From Streptomyces caelestis (GTDB lineage Bacteria; Actinomycetota; Actinomycetes; Streptomycetales; Streptomycetaceae), in the NCBI RefSeq assembly GCF_014205255.1, contig NZ_JACHNE010000001.1, positions 2,852,001-2,916,000 on the forward strand: a stretch of 64,000 bases of DNA, given 5' to 3'. The position numbers were made by a program, and so were the translations under genes. The notes beneath the pieces are model-generated. The model did no database searches, had not been told where the DNA came from, and was given only the letters and a program-made list of their open reading frames with translations. Position 1 is the first letter of the stretch; each line of letters begins with the position of its first letter. This document shows positions 18,701 to 27,373 of the stretch, piece after piece.

Positions 18701-18920
18701 TGTGCACCTCGGGGGCGCCGTCGCGGGTCGAGGTCCAGGCGACGGTGGTGCCGTCGGGCGAGATGCGGGGCAGGGTCACCGGCACGTTGTCGGCGCTGAC
18801 CCGCCAGGCCCGTCCGCCGTCGAGCGGAGCGAGCCACACGTCGTCCTCGGCGGTGAAGGCGACCAGGTCACCGTGCACGTGGGGGAACCGGAGGTAAGCA
18901 GGCGATGCGGACTGTGTCAC
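15717..18920 (-). CDS. Tricorn-type protease (S41 family)
   Basis: This encodes a 1,067-residue cytosolic protease that degrades short peptides downstream of the proteasome. The N-terminal ~650 residues are beta-propeller repeats (RISPDGTTVAWTSTRDG and similar WD/TolB-like blades). A helical C1 region (MFDENGRIMRDHFWRPDMSGVDW), a PDZ domain (LAAPGVAVRPGDAILAIAG) and an S41 catalytic domain follow. The last shows RENRGGHTS, the nucleophile context NEFSGSDGD and the EWGVENHGVDPD motif. Length matches archaeal and Streptomyces tricorn. Start is GTG at 18920. No signal peptide is present. Confidence 0.95.
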   Translation of the reverse strand: MTQSASPAYLRFPHVHGDLVAFTAEDDVWLAPLDGGRAWRVSADNVPVTLPRISPDGTTVAWTSTRDGAPEVHIAPVDGGSAKRLTYWGSPKTQVRGWTPDGEVLAISAQGQASLRRTWARAVPLDGGPATTLPYGPVGDIAYGPSVVLLSAPMGREAAWWKRYRGGTAGKLWIDREGDGEFVRLHEELDGNIEYPLWVGDRTAFLSDHEGTGALYSSLADGSDLRRHTPLDGFYARHAATDGTRVVYSSAGELWVLDDLDGAEARRLDVRLGGQRVDLQPFPVNASRWFGSASPDHTARGSAVSVRGSVHWVTHRSGPARALAATPGVRARMPRAFRADGEEWVVWVTDAEGDDALEFAPATGLAPGATPRRLAAGQLGRVLDLAVAPDGSRAAVASHDGRLLLVERETGEVREVDRSEDGDVSGLVFSPDSSWLAWSHPGPRPLCQLKLANTTDLSVTEATPLRFQDYAPAFTADGKHLAFLSTRSFDPVYDEHVFDLAFVEGARPHLITLAATTPSPFGPQRHGRSFETPDREETPDSEGAPTTRIDLEGLADRIVPFPVEAARYSNLRAAKDGVLWLRHPIAGVLGASRATPDDPDPKSELERYDLAQQRVEHLAVDADHFEVSGDGKRVLLWTDGRLKVVPSDRRASGDDDSDTNITVDLGRVRQFIDPAAEWRQMFDENGRIMRDHFWRPDMSGVDWAGVLDRYRPVVDRLATHDDLVDLLWEVQGELGTSHAYVTPRGGFGGGPRQGLLGADISRHEDGSWRVDRILPSETSDPDARSPLAAPGVAVRPGDAILAIAGHPVDPVAGPGPLLIGTAGKPVELTISPSGGGDPRHAVVVPVADEEPLRYHAWVADRRAYVHEKSGGRLGYLHVPDMQAPGWAQIHRDLRVEVAREGLVVDVRENRGGHTSQLVVEKLARRIVGWAVPRGMRPYSYPEDAPRGPVVAVANEFSGSDGDIVNAAIKALGLGPVVGTRTWGGVIGIDSRYRLVDGTLVTQPKYAFWLEGYEWGVENHGVDPDVEVLQRPQDYVAGRDAQLDGAIRLALESLEGSPAKTPPTLPTS

Positions 18921-18993
18921 CCGATCACCCTATGCAGGGACGGCGCCCGGCGGACAGACTTCGGATCACTTGCCGTTTCGCCTCTGGCGCACG

Positions 18994-19551
18994 TCACTTG
19001 CCCTCGACGGGCCGGCAGTCGGGGTACCGGTCGCACCAGATGGTCTGCGTGACGGTCACGGTGACGGTGGGTCCTGGCTGCCCGTTCGTGGGCCCGCCCC
19101 CCACGGGCGGCGGGCTGGTGGCGTCGCAGTCGCCGAGCCCGTCGACCTCGAACCACACCTTGCCGTCCACCTTGGCGGTGATGTTCCCGCGCACACAGGC
19201 GCCGTCCACCGCGTGGGTGACCTTGCCGTCGACGGTGATGTCCTTCCCGTCCTTCGTCTCCCCCTCGCAGTCGACGGTGGCGACGGTCTTCTCACTCGCC
19301 GAGGGCGACGGCTTCCCGCCCTGGCCGGAGTCCCCGTAGGAAGCGGTGCAGGTCAGCCAACGCACGTCGGCCTTCTGCCGGTTCAGTTCCTTGGTGACGG
19401 TCTCGTCGGTGGTGTACGCGACGGACGCGGGGCTGATCCCGGCGCCGGGTTCACACGCGACCGCGCCGCCTACGGCAACCACCGCGAATGCCGCCGCGAC
19501 CGCCACCCTACGGCTGCGCGGCCCTCGCCCATTCCTCCTCAATGCCCCCAT
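18994..19551 (-). CDS. Putative lipoprotein/secreted protein
   Basis: This encodes 185 residues with a basic N-terminus (RRNGRGPRSRR), a hydrophobic stretch and a GGAVAC sequence at about residue 33 that approximates a lipobox, although position -3 is Ala. It is probably lipid-anchored on the outer face of the membrane. The mature part has five more Cys and a beta-rich repeat-like segment (DGKDITVDGKVTHAVDGACVRGNITAKVDG). The C-terminus is low-complexity Pro/Gly/Thr-Val, ending with CDRYPDC. The family is not recognised. It lies 73 bp upstream of the tricorn protease on the same strand. Confidence 0.75.
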   Translation of the reverse strand: MGALRRNGRGPRSRRVAVAAAFAVVAVGGAVACEPGAGISPASVAYTTDETVTKELNRQKADVRWLTCTASYGDSGQGGKPSPSASEKTVATVDCEGETKDGKDITVDGKVTHAVDGACVRGNITAKVDGKVWFEVDGLGDCDATSPPPVGGGPTNGQPGPTVTVTVTQTIWCDRYPDCRPVEGK

Positions 19552-19681
19552 GGAGGGCAGCCTGCCACCGTCGAGGGCGAGGCGGTAGAGCGCAAATGGC
19601 CACCCGGGGTTGTTGCGGGGGCAGGGCGTTGCGCAGCCCAGCGCCGCGGGGTGCCGCTGCGCCCAGCCGCAGGCGTGCGCG

Positions 19682-20074
19682 TCAGCCGCGCAGCAGCAAC
19701 CACTCCTGCAGCTCGACCAAGTTGCCCTCGGGATCCTTGAGGTGGGCGACGCGCAGGCGGTCGGTCAGGGACACCGGCCCGTGCAGGACCGTCGCGCCGC
19801 GCAGAGTGATCTCCTCGCAGTACGCGTCCAGGGCCTCGACGCGCAGGACGACCAGGGAGCGGTGGCCGTTCACCGTGTCGCCCAGCTCGTCCAGCACCTC
19901 GGCCATCATCGAGCGGTCCTGCAGCGCGATCCCCGCGGAACCCACCGCGGGGCTGAACTTCTCGTACGGCCCGTCCACCGCCCCCGACTGCGGCTTGAGG
20001 CCGAGGACCTCGCCGTAGAAGTGGTAGCAGGCGGCGAAGTCGGTCACGAGCAGTCGTACCTGTGCGAGTTCCAC
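19682..20074 (-). CDS. VOC (glyoxalase/bleomycin resistance) family protein
   Basis: This encodes 130 residues forming one vicinal-oxygen-chelate domain with two beta-alpha-beta3 modules: VRLLVTDFAACYHFYGEVLGL and LRVAHLKDPEGNLVELQEW. The KDPEGNLVELQ end is the typical metal-binding strand with Glu. The substrate cannot be predicted. It is 17 bp after rsmE on the same strand, so it is likely cotranscribed. Confidence 0.88.
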   Translation of the reverse strand: MELAQVRLLVTDFAACYHFYGEVLGLKPQSGAVDGPYEKFSPAVGSAGIALQDRSMMAEVLDELGDTVNGHRSLVVLRVEALDAYCEEITLRGATVLHGPVSLTDRLRVAHLKDPEGNLVELQEWLLLRG

Positions 20075-20091
20075 GGTGCCTCCGAGAAGGG

Positions 20092-20832
20092 TCAGGTCCA
20101 GCGGCCGGTGCGAGCCAGGAGCACGGCCGCGGCCGCGGTCCCGGCAGTCGATGTGCGCAGCACACTGCGCCCGAGGCGATACGCCTGCGCCCCCGCCTCC
20201 GCGAACAGCGCCAACTCCTCCGGCGCCACGCCCCCTTCGGGCCCCACGACCAGCACGATCTCACCGGACGACGGCAGTTCGGCCGTCGCCAGCGGCGAGT
20301 CCCCGCTCTCGTGCAGCACGGCAGCGAACTCCGCCCCCGCCAGCAGCGCCGCGACCTGCTTGGTCGTCGCCACCTCCGCGACCTCGGGGAACCGCACCCG
20401 GCGGGACTGCTTGCCCGCCTCCCGGGCCGTCGCCCGCCACTTGGCCAGCGCCTTCAGCCCTCGCTCGCCCTTCCACTGCGTGATGCAGCGCGCCGCCGCC
20501 CACGGCACGATCGCGTCGACGCCGACCTCGGTCATCGTCTCGACGGCCAGTTCCCCGCGGTCCCCCTTGGGCAGCGCCTGGACGACGGTCACCCGGGGCT
20601 GCTCCGGCGGCTCCTCGGTCACCGGGTCCAGCCGCACGATCAGCCGGTCCTTGCCCTCGGTGTCGAGCACGACACCGTCCGCCCACCGCCCCGCCCCGTC
20701 CGTGAGGACGACGTCCTCACCGGGCCGCAGCCGCTTCACGGAGACGGCGTGCCGTCCCTCCGGACCGTCGAGGACGTAGCGACCGCCCCCGCCCGCGTCG
20801 AAGTGCTCGACCACGAACACCGGAGCTGTCAT
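20092..20832 (-). CDS. rsmE: 16S rRNA (uracil1498-N3)-methyltransferase RsmE
   Basis: This encodes 246 residues: an N-terminal PUA-like domain (VVEHFDAGGGGRYVLDGPEGRHAVSVKRL) and a SPOUT methyltransferase domain with the trefoil knot. The knot is shown by LVVGPEGGVAPEE and YRLGRSVLRTSTAGTAA. It methylates U1498 in the 30S decoding region. The start ATG at 20832 overlaps the upstream nitronate monooxygenase stop by 4 bp, with GGAG 5 nt upstream. dnaJ-rsmE-HIT is a widespread gene order, here interrupted by several genes. Confidence 0.96.
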   Translation of the reverse strand: MTAPVFVVEHFDAGGGGRYVLDGPEGRHAVSVKRLRPGEDVVLTDGAGRWADGVVLDTEGKDRLIVRLDPVTEEPPEQPRVTVVQALPKGDRGELAVETMTEVGVDAIVPWAAARCITQWKGERGLKALAKWRATAREAGKQSRRVRFPEVAEVATTKQVAALLAGAEFAAVLHESGDSPLATAELPSSGEIVLVVGPEGGVAPEELALFAEAGAQAYRLGRSVLRTSTAGTAAAAVLLARTGRWT

Positions 20833-21905
20833 CGCACTCCGCCTCCGCCCGACAACGCTGTCCACGCCGCGACGAGTTCACCGGCCAGCACCTCCACCAG
20901 CTGCCCGGCGGGCAGCTCCCGCGCCATCCGGTGCCCCTGCCCGGCCCACAGCGCCATGCCCTGCGCGTCCCCCGCCTTGGCGGCGGCCTTGCGCAGCGGC
21001 GAGGTGAGGTGGTGGATCTCGGGATAGGCGGCGGGCGCGTACGGGCCGTGCTCGCGCAGGAAGCGGTTGACCAGGCCGCGCGCCGGGCGTCCGGAGAAGG
21101 CCCGGGTCAACTCCGTACGGACGAACAGCGGGTTGGTCAGCGCCTGCTTGTGCAGGACGTTCGCCCCCGACTCGACGGTGGCGAGGAACGCGGTGCCGAG
21201 CTGGGCCGCGCTCGCGCCGGCCGCCAGGACCGCGGCGATCTGGCCGCCGCGCATGATGCCGCCGGCGGCGATGATCGGGATGCTCACGGCCTCCCGGACC
21301 TGGGCGACCAGCGACAGCAGCCCGAGGCCGGAACCGTCCGTCTCGGGGATGTCCCGGTGCGTGCCCTGGTGGCCGCCGGCCTCGACGCCCTGCGCGATGA
21401 CCGCGTCCGCGCCCGCGCGCTCGACGGCCCTTGCCTCGTCGGGGGTGGTGGCGGTGACCAGGACGAAGGTACCGACCCGGTGCAGGGCGTCGACGACCTC
21501 CCGGGTCGGCGTGCCGAAGTGGAACGACACCACCGGCACGGGGTTGTCGCGCAGCACCGCGAGCTTGGTCTCGTAGCCGTCGTCCCGGCCGCTGTCGGGG
21601 TCGCCGAGCTCGGCCTCGTACCAGGAGGCCTCGCCGGCCAGCTGGTGGGCGTAGACGTCGATGGCCGCGGGGTCGGCGTACTCCGGCTGCGGCATGAAGA
21701 GGTTCACTCCGAAGGGCCTGCCGGTGAGGCTGCGGAGCTGCTTGATCTCCTCGTACATCCCGTCGGCGGTCTTGTACCCGGCGGCGAGGAACCCGAGTCC
21801 GCCCGCCTCGCACACGGCGGCGGCGAGCTTCGGTACGGAGACGCCGCCCGCCATGGGGGCCTGCACGATCGGGTGCGGGAAGAGATCGGTCAGCGCGGAG
21901 GACAT
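20829..21905 (-). CDS. Nitronate monooxygenase (2-nitropropane dioxygenase family)
   Basis: This encodes a 358-residue FMN-dependent TIM-barrel enzyme that oxidises alkyl nitronates such as propionate-3-nitronate, or related FMN oxidoreductases. N-terminal PIVQAPMAGG, the FMN phosphate loop region IPIIAAGGIMRGGQIAAVLAAGASAAQLGTAF and the catalytic-His context VEAGGHQGTH are all present. Coupled by ATGA overlap to rsmE. It starts 98 bp beyond the relic of a second dnaJ 3' end. Confidence 0.92.
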   Translation of the reverse strand: MSSALTDLFPHPIVQAPMAGGVSVPKLAAAVCEAGGLGFLAAGYKTADGMYEEIKQLRSLTGRPFGVNLFMPQPEYADPAAIDVYAHQLAGEASWYEAELGDPDSGRDDGYETKLAVLRDNPVPVVSFHFGTPTREVVDALHRVGTFVLVTATTPDEARAVERAGADAVIAQGVEAGGHQGTHRDIPETDGSGLGLLSLVAQVREAVSIPIIAAGGIMRGGQIAAVLAAGASAAQLGTAFLATVESGANVLHKQALTNPLFVRTELTRAFSGRPARGLVNRFLREHGPYAPAAYPEIHHLTSPLRKAAAKAGDAQGMALWAGQGHRMARELPAGQLVEVLAGELVAAWTALSGGGGVR

Positions 21906-22005
21906 GACCGCATGTTGTCACGTCCTCCGAACAACTCCGAAACGGGCCTGCCGGGTGGCATAGACCAGAGGAACAGGCACGCGCCGACCCCCTGCGGAGC
22001 CGGCG

Positions 22006-22062
22006 TCACCTCCCGTTGAAGGCGTCCTTCAACCGCGAGAACAACCCTCGCTGCCCCGGCTG
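22006..22062 (-). pseudogene. Relic copy of the dnaJ 3' end
   Basis: This 57-bp stretch in the minus strand encodes [18 protein letters not shown] plus stop, the same peptide as the dnaJ C-terminus except one Gln/Arg change. At the DNA level most differences are synonymous (two TTG/CTG, AAG/AAA, GAC/GAT, GCC/GCG, AGG/CGC). It lies 114 bp beyond the real dnaJ end, past a GC-rich hairpin. It appears to be the leftover 3' end of another dnaJ allele. Confidence 0.85.
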
Positions 22063-22071
22063 ACCGTGCCT

Positions 22072-22093
22072 GCCCGGGGGCCTGCCCCCGGGC
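22072..22093 (-). terminator. 10-bp perfect hairpin after dnaJ
   Basis: GCCCGGGGGC and GCCCCCGGGC pair perfectly around a 2-bp centre, 26 bp past the dnaJ stop. It can act as a terminator and also looks like a CCCGGG-rich dispersed palindrome. It separates dnaJ from the relic dnaJ tail. Confidence 0.6.
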
Positions 22094-22119
22094 CCCCAGC
22101 AGCGGCCGGGCCGTCGACG

Positions 22120-23256
22120 TCAGCGCCCGTTGAACGCATCTTTCAGCCGCGAGAACAGCCCTTGCTGCCCCGGCTGGAACTGCCCCTGCGGGCGCTCCTC
22201 GCCGCGCAGTTTGGCCAGCTCGCGCAGCACGCGCTCCTGCTCGACGTCCAGCTTGCTCGGGGTCTGGACCTCGACGTGGACGATGAGGTCGCCGCGTCCG
22301 CCGCCGCGCAGGTGCGTGACACCGCGGCCGTGCAGCGGGATCGACTGGCCGGACTGGGTGCCGGGCCGGATGTCGACCTCCTCCAGGCCGTCCAGCGTCT
22401 CCAGCGGCACCTTCGTGCCGAGGGCGGCCGCCGTCATCGGGAGCGTGACCGTGCAGTGCAGGTCGTCGCCGCGCCGCTGGAACTGCGAGTGGGGCAGTTC
22501 GTGGATCTCGACGTACAGGTCGCCCGCGGGGCCGCCGCCGGGGCCGACCTCGCCCTCACCGGCGAGCTGGATGCGCGTGCCGTTGTCGACACCGGCCGGG
22601 ATCTTCACGGTCAGCGTGCGACGGGAGCGGACGCGGCCGTCGCCGGCGCACTCCGGGCAGGGGGTCGGGACGACCGTGCCGAAGCCCTGGCACTGCGGGC
22701 AGGGACGCGAGGTCATGACCTGGCCCAGGAAGGACCGCGTGACCTGGGACACCTCACCGCGGCCGCGGCACATGTCACATGTCTGAGCGGAGGTCCCCGG
22801 CGCCGCGCCCTCACCGCTACACGTGTTGCAGACGACCGCCGTGTCGACCTGGATGTCCTTCGTCGTACCGAAGGCCGCCTCGTCGAGCTCGATCTCGATG
22901 CGGATCATGGCGTCCTGGCCGCGGCGGGTGCGCGAGCGCGGACCGCGCTGCGACGCCGTGCCGAAGAACGCGTCCATGATGTCGGAGAAGTTCCCGAAGC
23001 CGCCGGCCCCGAAGCCGCCCGCGCCGCCGCCTCCGGCCTGCGAGAGCGGGTCGCCGCCGAGGTCGTAGACCTGCTTCTTCTGCGGGTCCGACAACACCTC
23101 GTAGGCGGCGTTGATCTCCTTGAACCGCTCCTGGGTCTTCGGATCGGGGTTGACGTCCGGGTGCAGCTCGCGCGCGAGCCGCCGGAAGGCCTTCTTGATC
23201 TCTTCCTGCGACGCGTCGCGGCGCACGCCGAGTACGGCGTAGTAGTCCGTGGCCAC
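22120..23256 (-). CDS. dnaJ: Chaperone protein DnaJ
   Basis: This encodes a 378-residue type I Hsp40 co-chaperone that stimulates DnaK ATPase and delivers clients. J domain with HPD is at residues 32-34. A Gly/Phe region ([17 protein letters not shown]) follows, then a zinc-finger domain with four CxxCxGxG motifs ([32 protein letters not shown]) and the C-terminal substrate-binding domains. GTG start overlaps the hrcA stop by 1 nt (TAGTG). Its linkage to hrcA rather than grpE/dnaK identifies it as the second dnaJ of Streptomyces. It is controlled with hrcA by the CIRCE element. Confidence 0.97.
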   Translation of the reverse strand: MATDYYAVLGVRRDASQEEIKKAFRRLARELHPDVNPDPKTQERFKEINAAYEVLSDPQKKQVYDLGGDPLSQAGGGGAGGFGAGGFGNFSDIMDAFFGTASQRGPRSRTRRGQDAMIRIEIELDEAAFGTTKDIQVDTAVVCNTCSGEGAAPGTSAQTCDMCRGRGEVSQVTRSFLGQVMTSRPCPQCQGFGTVVPTPCPECAGDGRVRSRRTLTVKIPAGVDNGTRIQLAGEGEVGPGGGPAGDLYVEIHELPHSQFQRRGDDLHCTVTLPMTAAALGTKVPLETLDGLEEVDIRPGTQSGQSIPLHGRGVTHLRGGGRGDLIVHVEVQTPSKLDVEQERVLRELAKLRGEERPQGQFQPGQQGLFSRLKDAFNGR

Positions 23257-24272
23257 TACGACTCCGCCAGGATCTGTCCGACGTACCGTGCCACTGCGCG
23301 TACCGCTCCCATCGTTCCCGGGTAGTCCATGCGGGTCGGTCCGACCACGCCGAGCTTGGCGACAGCCTCGCCGCCCGAACCGTAGCCGACCGACACGACG
23401 GACGTGGAGTTGAGTCCTTCGTGGGCGTTCTCATGACCGATCCGTACGGTCACGCCCGGATCCTGCGCCTCGCCGAGCAGCTTGAGGAGCACGACCTGCT
23501 CCTCCAGCGCCTCCAGCACCGGCCGGATCGTGAGGGGGAAGTCATGACCGAAGCGGGTCAGATTGGCGGTGCCGCCGATCATCAGCCGCTCCTCGTTCTC
23601 CTCGACGAGTGTCTCCAGGAGAGTGGAGAGCACCATGGAGACCGTACCCCGGTCCTCGTGCTCGAACGCCTCCGGCAGATCCTCCACCAGACTCGGCACA
23701 TCCGTGAAACGGCGGTTCGCGACACGGCTGTTGAGCCGCGCGCGCAGATCCGCCAGCGAGGCCTCGCCGAAGGGCGCCGGGCAGTCGACGACGCGCTGCT
23801 CGACCCGCCCGGTGTCCGTGATCAGCACGAGCATCACGCGCGCGGGCGCGAGGGAGAGCAACTCCACGTGCCGCACGGTCGAGCGGGTCAGCGACGGGTA
23901 CTGCACGACGGCGACCTGGCGCGTGAGCTGGGCCAGCAGCCGTACCGTACGCGCCACGACGTCGTCGAGGTCGACGGCGCCCTCGAGGAAGTTCTGGATC
24001 GCGCGCCGCTCGGGCGCGGTCATCGGCTTGACGCCGGCCAGCTTGTCCACGAACAGCCGGTAGCCCTTGTCGGTGGGGATGCGCCCGGCGCTGGTGTGCG
24101 GCTGGGCGATGTACCCCTCGTCCTCCAGGGCCGCCATGTCGTTGCGGACGGTGGCCGGGGAGACGCCGAGGCTGTGCCGCTCGGTGAGGGCCTTGGAGCC
24201 CACCGGCTCCTCGGTGCCGACGTAGTCCTGGACGATGGCGCGCAGCACCTGAAGCCTGCGTTCACTGAGCAT
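23256..24272 (-). CDS. hrcA: Heat-inducible transcription repressor HrcA
   Basis: This encodes a 338-residue repressor of class I heat-shock genes; it binds CIRCE and is kept active by GroEL. The N-terminal winged helix is [52 protein letters not shown]-like dimerisation domain and inserted domain follow ([11 protein letters not shown]). Ends YVGQILAES. The ATG at 24272 begins MLSERRLQ. A perfect CIRCE lies 49 bp upstream, so the hrcA-dnaJ operon is autoregulated. Confidence 0.97.
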   Translation of the reverse strand: MLSERRLQVLRAIVQDYVGTEEPVGSKALTERHSLGVSPATVRNDMAALEDEGYIAQPHTSAGRIPTDKGYRLFVDKLAGVKPMTAPERRAIQNFLEGAVDLDDVVARTVRLLAQLTRQVAVVQYPSLTRSTVRHVELLSLAPARVMLVLITDTGRVEQRVVDCPAPFGEASLADLRARLNSRVANRRFTDVPSLVEDLPEAFEHEDRGTVSMVLSTLLETLVEENEERLMIGGTANLTRFGHDFPLTIRPVLEALEEQVVLLKLLGEAQDPGVTVRIGHENAHEGLNSTSVVSVGYGSGGEAVAKLGVVGPTRMDYPGTMGAVRAVARYVGQILAES

Positions 24273-24320
24273 TCGCGCACACCTCCAGAAGTCGTCCGCC
24301 CGGTGTCCTGCCTGTCGTGC

Positions 24321-24347
24321 CTGGCACTCTGCGCGTGCGAGTGCCAG
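24321..24347. promoter_or_regulatory. CIRCE operator (HrcA-binding site)
   Basis: CTGGCACTC-N9-GAGTGCCAG: a 9-bp perfect inverted repeat with a 9-bp spacer, matching the CIRCE arrangement (TTAGCACTC-N9-GAGTGCTAA) with GC-shifted outer bases. It lies upstream of hrcA (start 24272) and 97 bp before the divergent MBL gene. Confidence 0.95.
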
Positions 24348-24443
24348 CATTCCCCGCCCAGTGTACGGCGGCGGGGTACGTCCCCGGCAAGGCTGGTCGC
24401 GTGCTGGGGTGCCCCGGGCGGGGGCCACGGCTAGCGTCGCCGT

Positions 24444-25175
24444 ATGACGGTGACTTGGGAAGAGCTTGGATGGGAGCGGGTGGCCGGCGGGGTGGGGCGG
24501 TGCCGGCTGCCGGTGTGGGACTGCACGGCGGGGCTGGTCGCCGGTGAGGGCGCGGTCCTCGTGGTCGACGCGGGGTCGAGCCCGGCCGAGGGCGCGCGGT
24601 TGCGCGAGCAGGCGCTGTCGCTCACCGGTCGCCGTGTGACGCATCTCGCGCTGACCCATCCCCACTTCGACCATGTCTTCGGGGTCGCGGCGTTCACGGA
24701 CACGGAGGTGTTCGGCGCGGTGGGCGCGGACGCGGTGCTGACGCGCGTACGGGACCGCGAGGAGCTGCGCGCGGACGCGGTACGCAACGGCCTGGCGGAG
24801 GCCACCGCGCGGGAGTCGGCGGACCGGCTGGTCCCGCCCCGCCACCTGGTCTCCGGGGAGTGGACCCTCGACCTGGGCGGCGGGCGCCAGGTGCTGCTGG
24901 CGAACGTGGGCCCCGGGCACACCGCGCACGATCTGGCGGTGCTGGTGCCGGGTGATCCGGAGGTGGTGTTCTGCGGCGACCTGGTCGAGGAGTCCGGCGA
25001 GCCGCAGGCGGGCCCCGACGCCGTGCCGTCGCACTGGCCGGCCGCCCTGGACCGGCTGCTCGACCTGGGCGGCGAGGACGCGCTGTACGTGCCCGGTCAC
25101 GGAGCGGTGGTGGACGCGGCGTTCGTCCGCGCCCAGCGGGACACGCTGGCGGCGCGTTTCGGCGTGTCTCCGTGA
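24444..25175 (+). CDS. MBL-fold metallo-hydrolase
   Basis: This encodes 243 residues of the metallo-beta-lactamase superfamily with the zinc motif THPHFDH (about residues 71-77), a GPGHTAHD His and a [10 protein letters not shown] strand. PGHGAVVD carries the last ligand. It is of the class B-like/glyoxalase II-like group without a clear substrate. Divergent from hrcA; the ATG at 24444 follows an AT-poor promoter region next to CIRCE. It is followed 31 bp later by the DUF3097 gene. Confidence 0.88.
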   Translation: MTVTWEELGWERVAGGVGRCRLPVWDCTAGLVAGEGAVLVVDAGSSPAEGARLREQALSLTGRRVTHLALTHPHFDHVFGVAAFTDTEVFGAVGADAVLTRVRDREELRADAVRNGLAEATARESADRLVPPRHLVSGEWTLDLGGGRQVLLANVGPGHTAHDLAVLVPGDPEVVFCGDLVEESGEPQAGPDAVPSHWPAALDRLLDLGGEDALYVPGHGAVVDAAFVRAQRDTLAARFGVSP

Positions 25176-25206
25176 CCACCCACCGCCTTCTCCTATCGTC
25201 ATTCGA

Positions 25207-26010
25207 ATGCGCCAGTACTCACCCGATCTGACCCCGCCGTGGAAGAAGCCGCAGCAGCCGGTGCCCGAGGTTCCGGCGGAGCCGGGTCTGGTCGTCGAGG
25301 AGGCCGGGACCGGCTTCTGCGGTGCGGTGATCCGCTGCGAGGCGGGCACGGTGACACTGGAGGACCGCTTCGGCAAGCACCGGGTGTTCCCCATGGAACC
25401 GCGCGGCTTCCTCCTGGAGGGCAGGGCCGTGACGCTGGTCCGCCCCTCGCCCGCCGGCCCCGCCCGTCCCACCCGCACGGCCTCCGGTTCGGTGGCCGTC
25501 CCCGGCGCCCGCGCACGCGTGGCCCGCGCCGGGCGCATCTACGTCGAGGGCCGGCACGACGCCGAGCTGGTCGAGAAGGTCTGGGGCGACGACCTGCGCA
25601 TCGAGGGCGTGGTCGTGGAGTACCTGGAGGGCGTCGACGACCTGCCGTCCATCGTCGAGTCCTTCGCCCCCGGCCCCGACGCCCGGCTCGGCGTCCTGGT
25701 GGACCACCTGGTGCCGGGCAGCAAGGAGTGGCGCATCGCCGAGTCGGTGACGAGCGACCACGCCCTGGTCGTCGGCCACCCCTACATCGACATCTGGGAG
25801 GCGGTGAAACCGTCGTCCCTGGGCATCGAGTCCTGGCCTCGCGTCCCGCGCGGCCAGGACTGGAAGACGGGGGTGTGCAGAGCACTGGGCTGGCCGGAGA
25901 ACACGGGCGCGGCCTGGCAGCGAATCCTGTCGGGCGTCCGGACGTACAAGGACCTGGAGCCGGAACTACTGGGCAGGGTGGAGGAACTGATCGACTTCGT
26001 AACCGCCTAG
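25207..26010 (+). CDS. DUF3097 family protein
   Basis: This encodes 267 residues of the actinobacterial DUF3097 family. The N-terminal ~85 residues form a small beta domain ([28 protein letters not shown]). The C-terminal part begins [26 protein letters not shown], has acidic [17 protein letters not shown], and ends in a helical [22 protein letters not shown]. The EGRHDAE and LVDH motifs resemble a Toprim core, suggesting a nucleic-acid role, but no function is established. The ATG at 25207 is chosen because the family starts MRxYxPDLTPPW. Confidence 0.85.
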   Translation: MRQYSPDLTPPWKKPQQPVPEVPAEPGLVVEEAGTGFCGAVIRCEAGTVTLEDRFGKHRVFPMEPRGFLLEGRAVTLVRPSPAGPARPTRTASGSVAVPGARARVARAGRIYVEGRHDAELVEKVWGDDLRIEGVVVEYLEGVDDLPSIVESFAPGPDARLGVLVDHLVPGSKEWRIAESVTSDHALVVGHPYIDIWEAVKPSSLGIESWPRVPRGQDWKTGVCRALGWPENTGAAWQRILSGVRTYKDLEPELLGRVEELIDFVTA

Positions 26011-26022
26011 CTGCGGGCAGTC

Positions 26023-26041
26023 GTGCCGCTGGGGGCGGCAC
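26023..26041. terminator. Hairpin between convergent genes
   Basis: GTGCCGC-tgggg-GCGGCAC forms a perfect 7-bp stem just after the DUF3097 stop, within a sequence family often seen between Streptomyces genes. It may serve both the DUF3097 gene and hemW, which converge here; the rest of 26042-26113 shows nothing further. Confidence 0.6.
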
Positions 26042-26113
26042 CCGTCCCAAAGAAGCGGCACCCCCTCCACCGGGCTGCGGACCCACCCGACCTCAGCACC
26101 GACGCCGAGCACC

Positions 26114-27355
26114 TCAGTCCACGAGATCGCGCACCACGCCGTCCGCCAGCAACCGCCCCCGCAGAGTGAGCACAGCCCGCCCCGACTCGTACGGCTCTTC
26201 CTGCAGAAGCCCGTCCGACAACGCCCGCCGCGAAGCCGCAAGCCCCTCCTCCCGCAGCAACGACAACGGCACGCCCTCCCGAAGCCGCAGCTCCAGCAGG
26301 ATCCGCTCGACCCGCCGGTCTTCCTCCGACAGCACCTCACGTCCGGCCCCCGGCGACCTCCCCGCCGCCAGCGCTCCCGCATACGCCCCGGGATGCTTCA
26401 CGTTCCACCACCGCACCCCGCCCACATGACTGTGCGCCCCGGGCCCGGCCCCCCACCAGTCGGCCCCCCGCCAGTACAGCTCGTTGTGCAGACACCGCCC
26501 CGCCGCCGACGTGGCCCAGTTCGACACCTCGTACCACTCGAAGCCCGCGCCCGAGAGAACCTCGTCCGCGATCAGGTACCGATCGGCATGCACATCGTCG
26601 TCGGTCATCGGCACCTCACCCCGACGGATCCGACGAGCCAGCTGCGTCCCCTCCTCGACGATCAAGGCGTACGCGCTCACATGATCCGGTCCGGCCCCCA
26701 GCACCGCGTCCAGCGACGCCCGCCAGTCGTCGTCGGACTCCCCCGGCGTGCCGTAGATCAGGTCGAGATTCACATGCTCGAACCCGGCCGCCCGCGCCTC
26801 CGCGACACACGCCTCGGGCCGCCCTGGCGTATGCGTCCGGTCCAGCACCTTCAGCACATGCTGCCGCGCGCTCTGCATCCCGAAGGAGATCCGGTTGAAG
26901 CCCCCCTCCCGCAGCGTCGCGAGATACTCCGGATCCACCGACTCCGGGTTCGCCTCCGTCGTGATCTCGGCGTCCTCCGCGAGCCCGAACTCGTCCCGGA
27001 CGGCCGCCAGCATCCGCACCAGGTCACCGGCGTCGAGCAGGGTCGGCGTACCCCCTCCCACGAACACCGTACGAACGGGCCGCGGGTCGTCACCCAGCAC
27101 CTTCCGCGCCAGCCGGACCTCGTCGACCAGCGTCTCGGCGTAGTTGTCGCGCGAGGCCAGCACACCACCGGTGCCGCGCAACTCGGTCGCCGTATAGGTG
27201 TTGAAGTCGCAGTAGCCGCAGCGGGTCGCGCAGTACGGAACGTGCAGGTAGAACCCGAGCGGGCGGTCGGCGGCCCCGGCGAGCGCGGACGCGGGCAGCG
27301 CGCCGTCGTCGGGGACGAGCTCGCCGTCGGGGAGTGCGGAAGGCATACGTTCCAT
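26114..27355 (-). CDS. hemW: Heme chaperone HemW (radical SAM)
   Basis: This encodes 413 residues of the HemN-like radical SAM family, HemW subgroup, which binds heme and delivers it to hemoproteins rather than oxidising coproporphyrinogen. The [4Fe-4S] motif is CATRCGYCDF (C42, C46, C49), SAM contacts are GGGTPTLL and EANPE, and the HemW domain follows residue 300. The CxxxCxxC lacks the fourth Cys of true HemN, consistent with HemW. Starts at ATG 27355 or 27346. 18 bp separates it from the upstream phosphatase on the same strand. Confidence 0.93.
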   Translation of the reverse strand: MERMPSALPDGELVPDDGALPASALAGAADRPLGFYLHVPYCATRCGYCDFNTYTATELRGTGGVLASRDNYAETLVDEVRLARKVLGDDPRPVRTVFVGGGTPTLLDAGDLVRMLAAVRDEFGLAEDAEITTEANPESVDPEYLATLREGGFNRISFGMQSARQHVLKVLDRTHTPGRPEACVAEARAAGFEHVNLDLIYGTPGESDDDWRASLDAVLGAGPDHVSAYALIVEEGTQLARRIRRGEVPMTDDDVHADRYLIADEVLSGAGFEWYEVSNWATSAAGRCLHNELYWRGADWWGAGPGAHSHVGGVRWWNVKHPGAYAGALAAGRSPGAGREVLSEEDRRVERILLELRLREGVPLSLLREEGLAASRRALSDGLLQEEPYESGRAVLTLRGRLLADGVVRDLVD

Positions 27356-27373
27356 TGTCCAGCACCCGGGCGG

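Noticed and set aside
16707..19052. 781-codon plus-strand frame opposite the tricorn protease
   Set aside because: Antisense shadow; the minus strand encodes a full-length tricorn-type protease.
19552..19681. Possible structured RNA or gene in the gap before the lipoprotein gene
   Set aside because: Only a weak GCGCAG/CTGCGC pairing and repetitive GC-rich sequence; no conserved motif or reading frame recognised.
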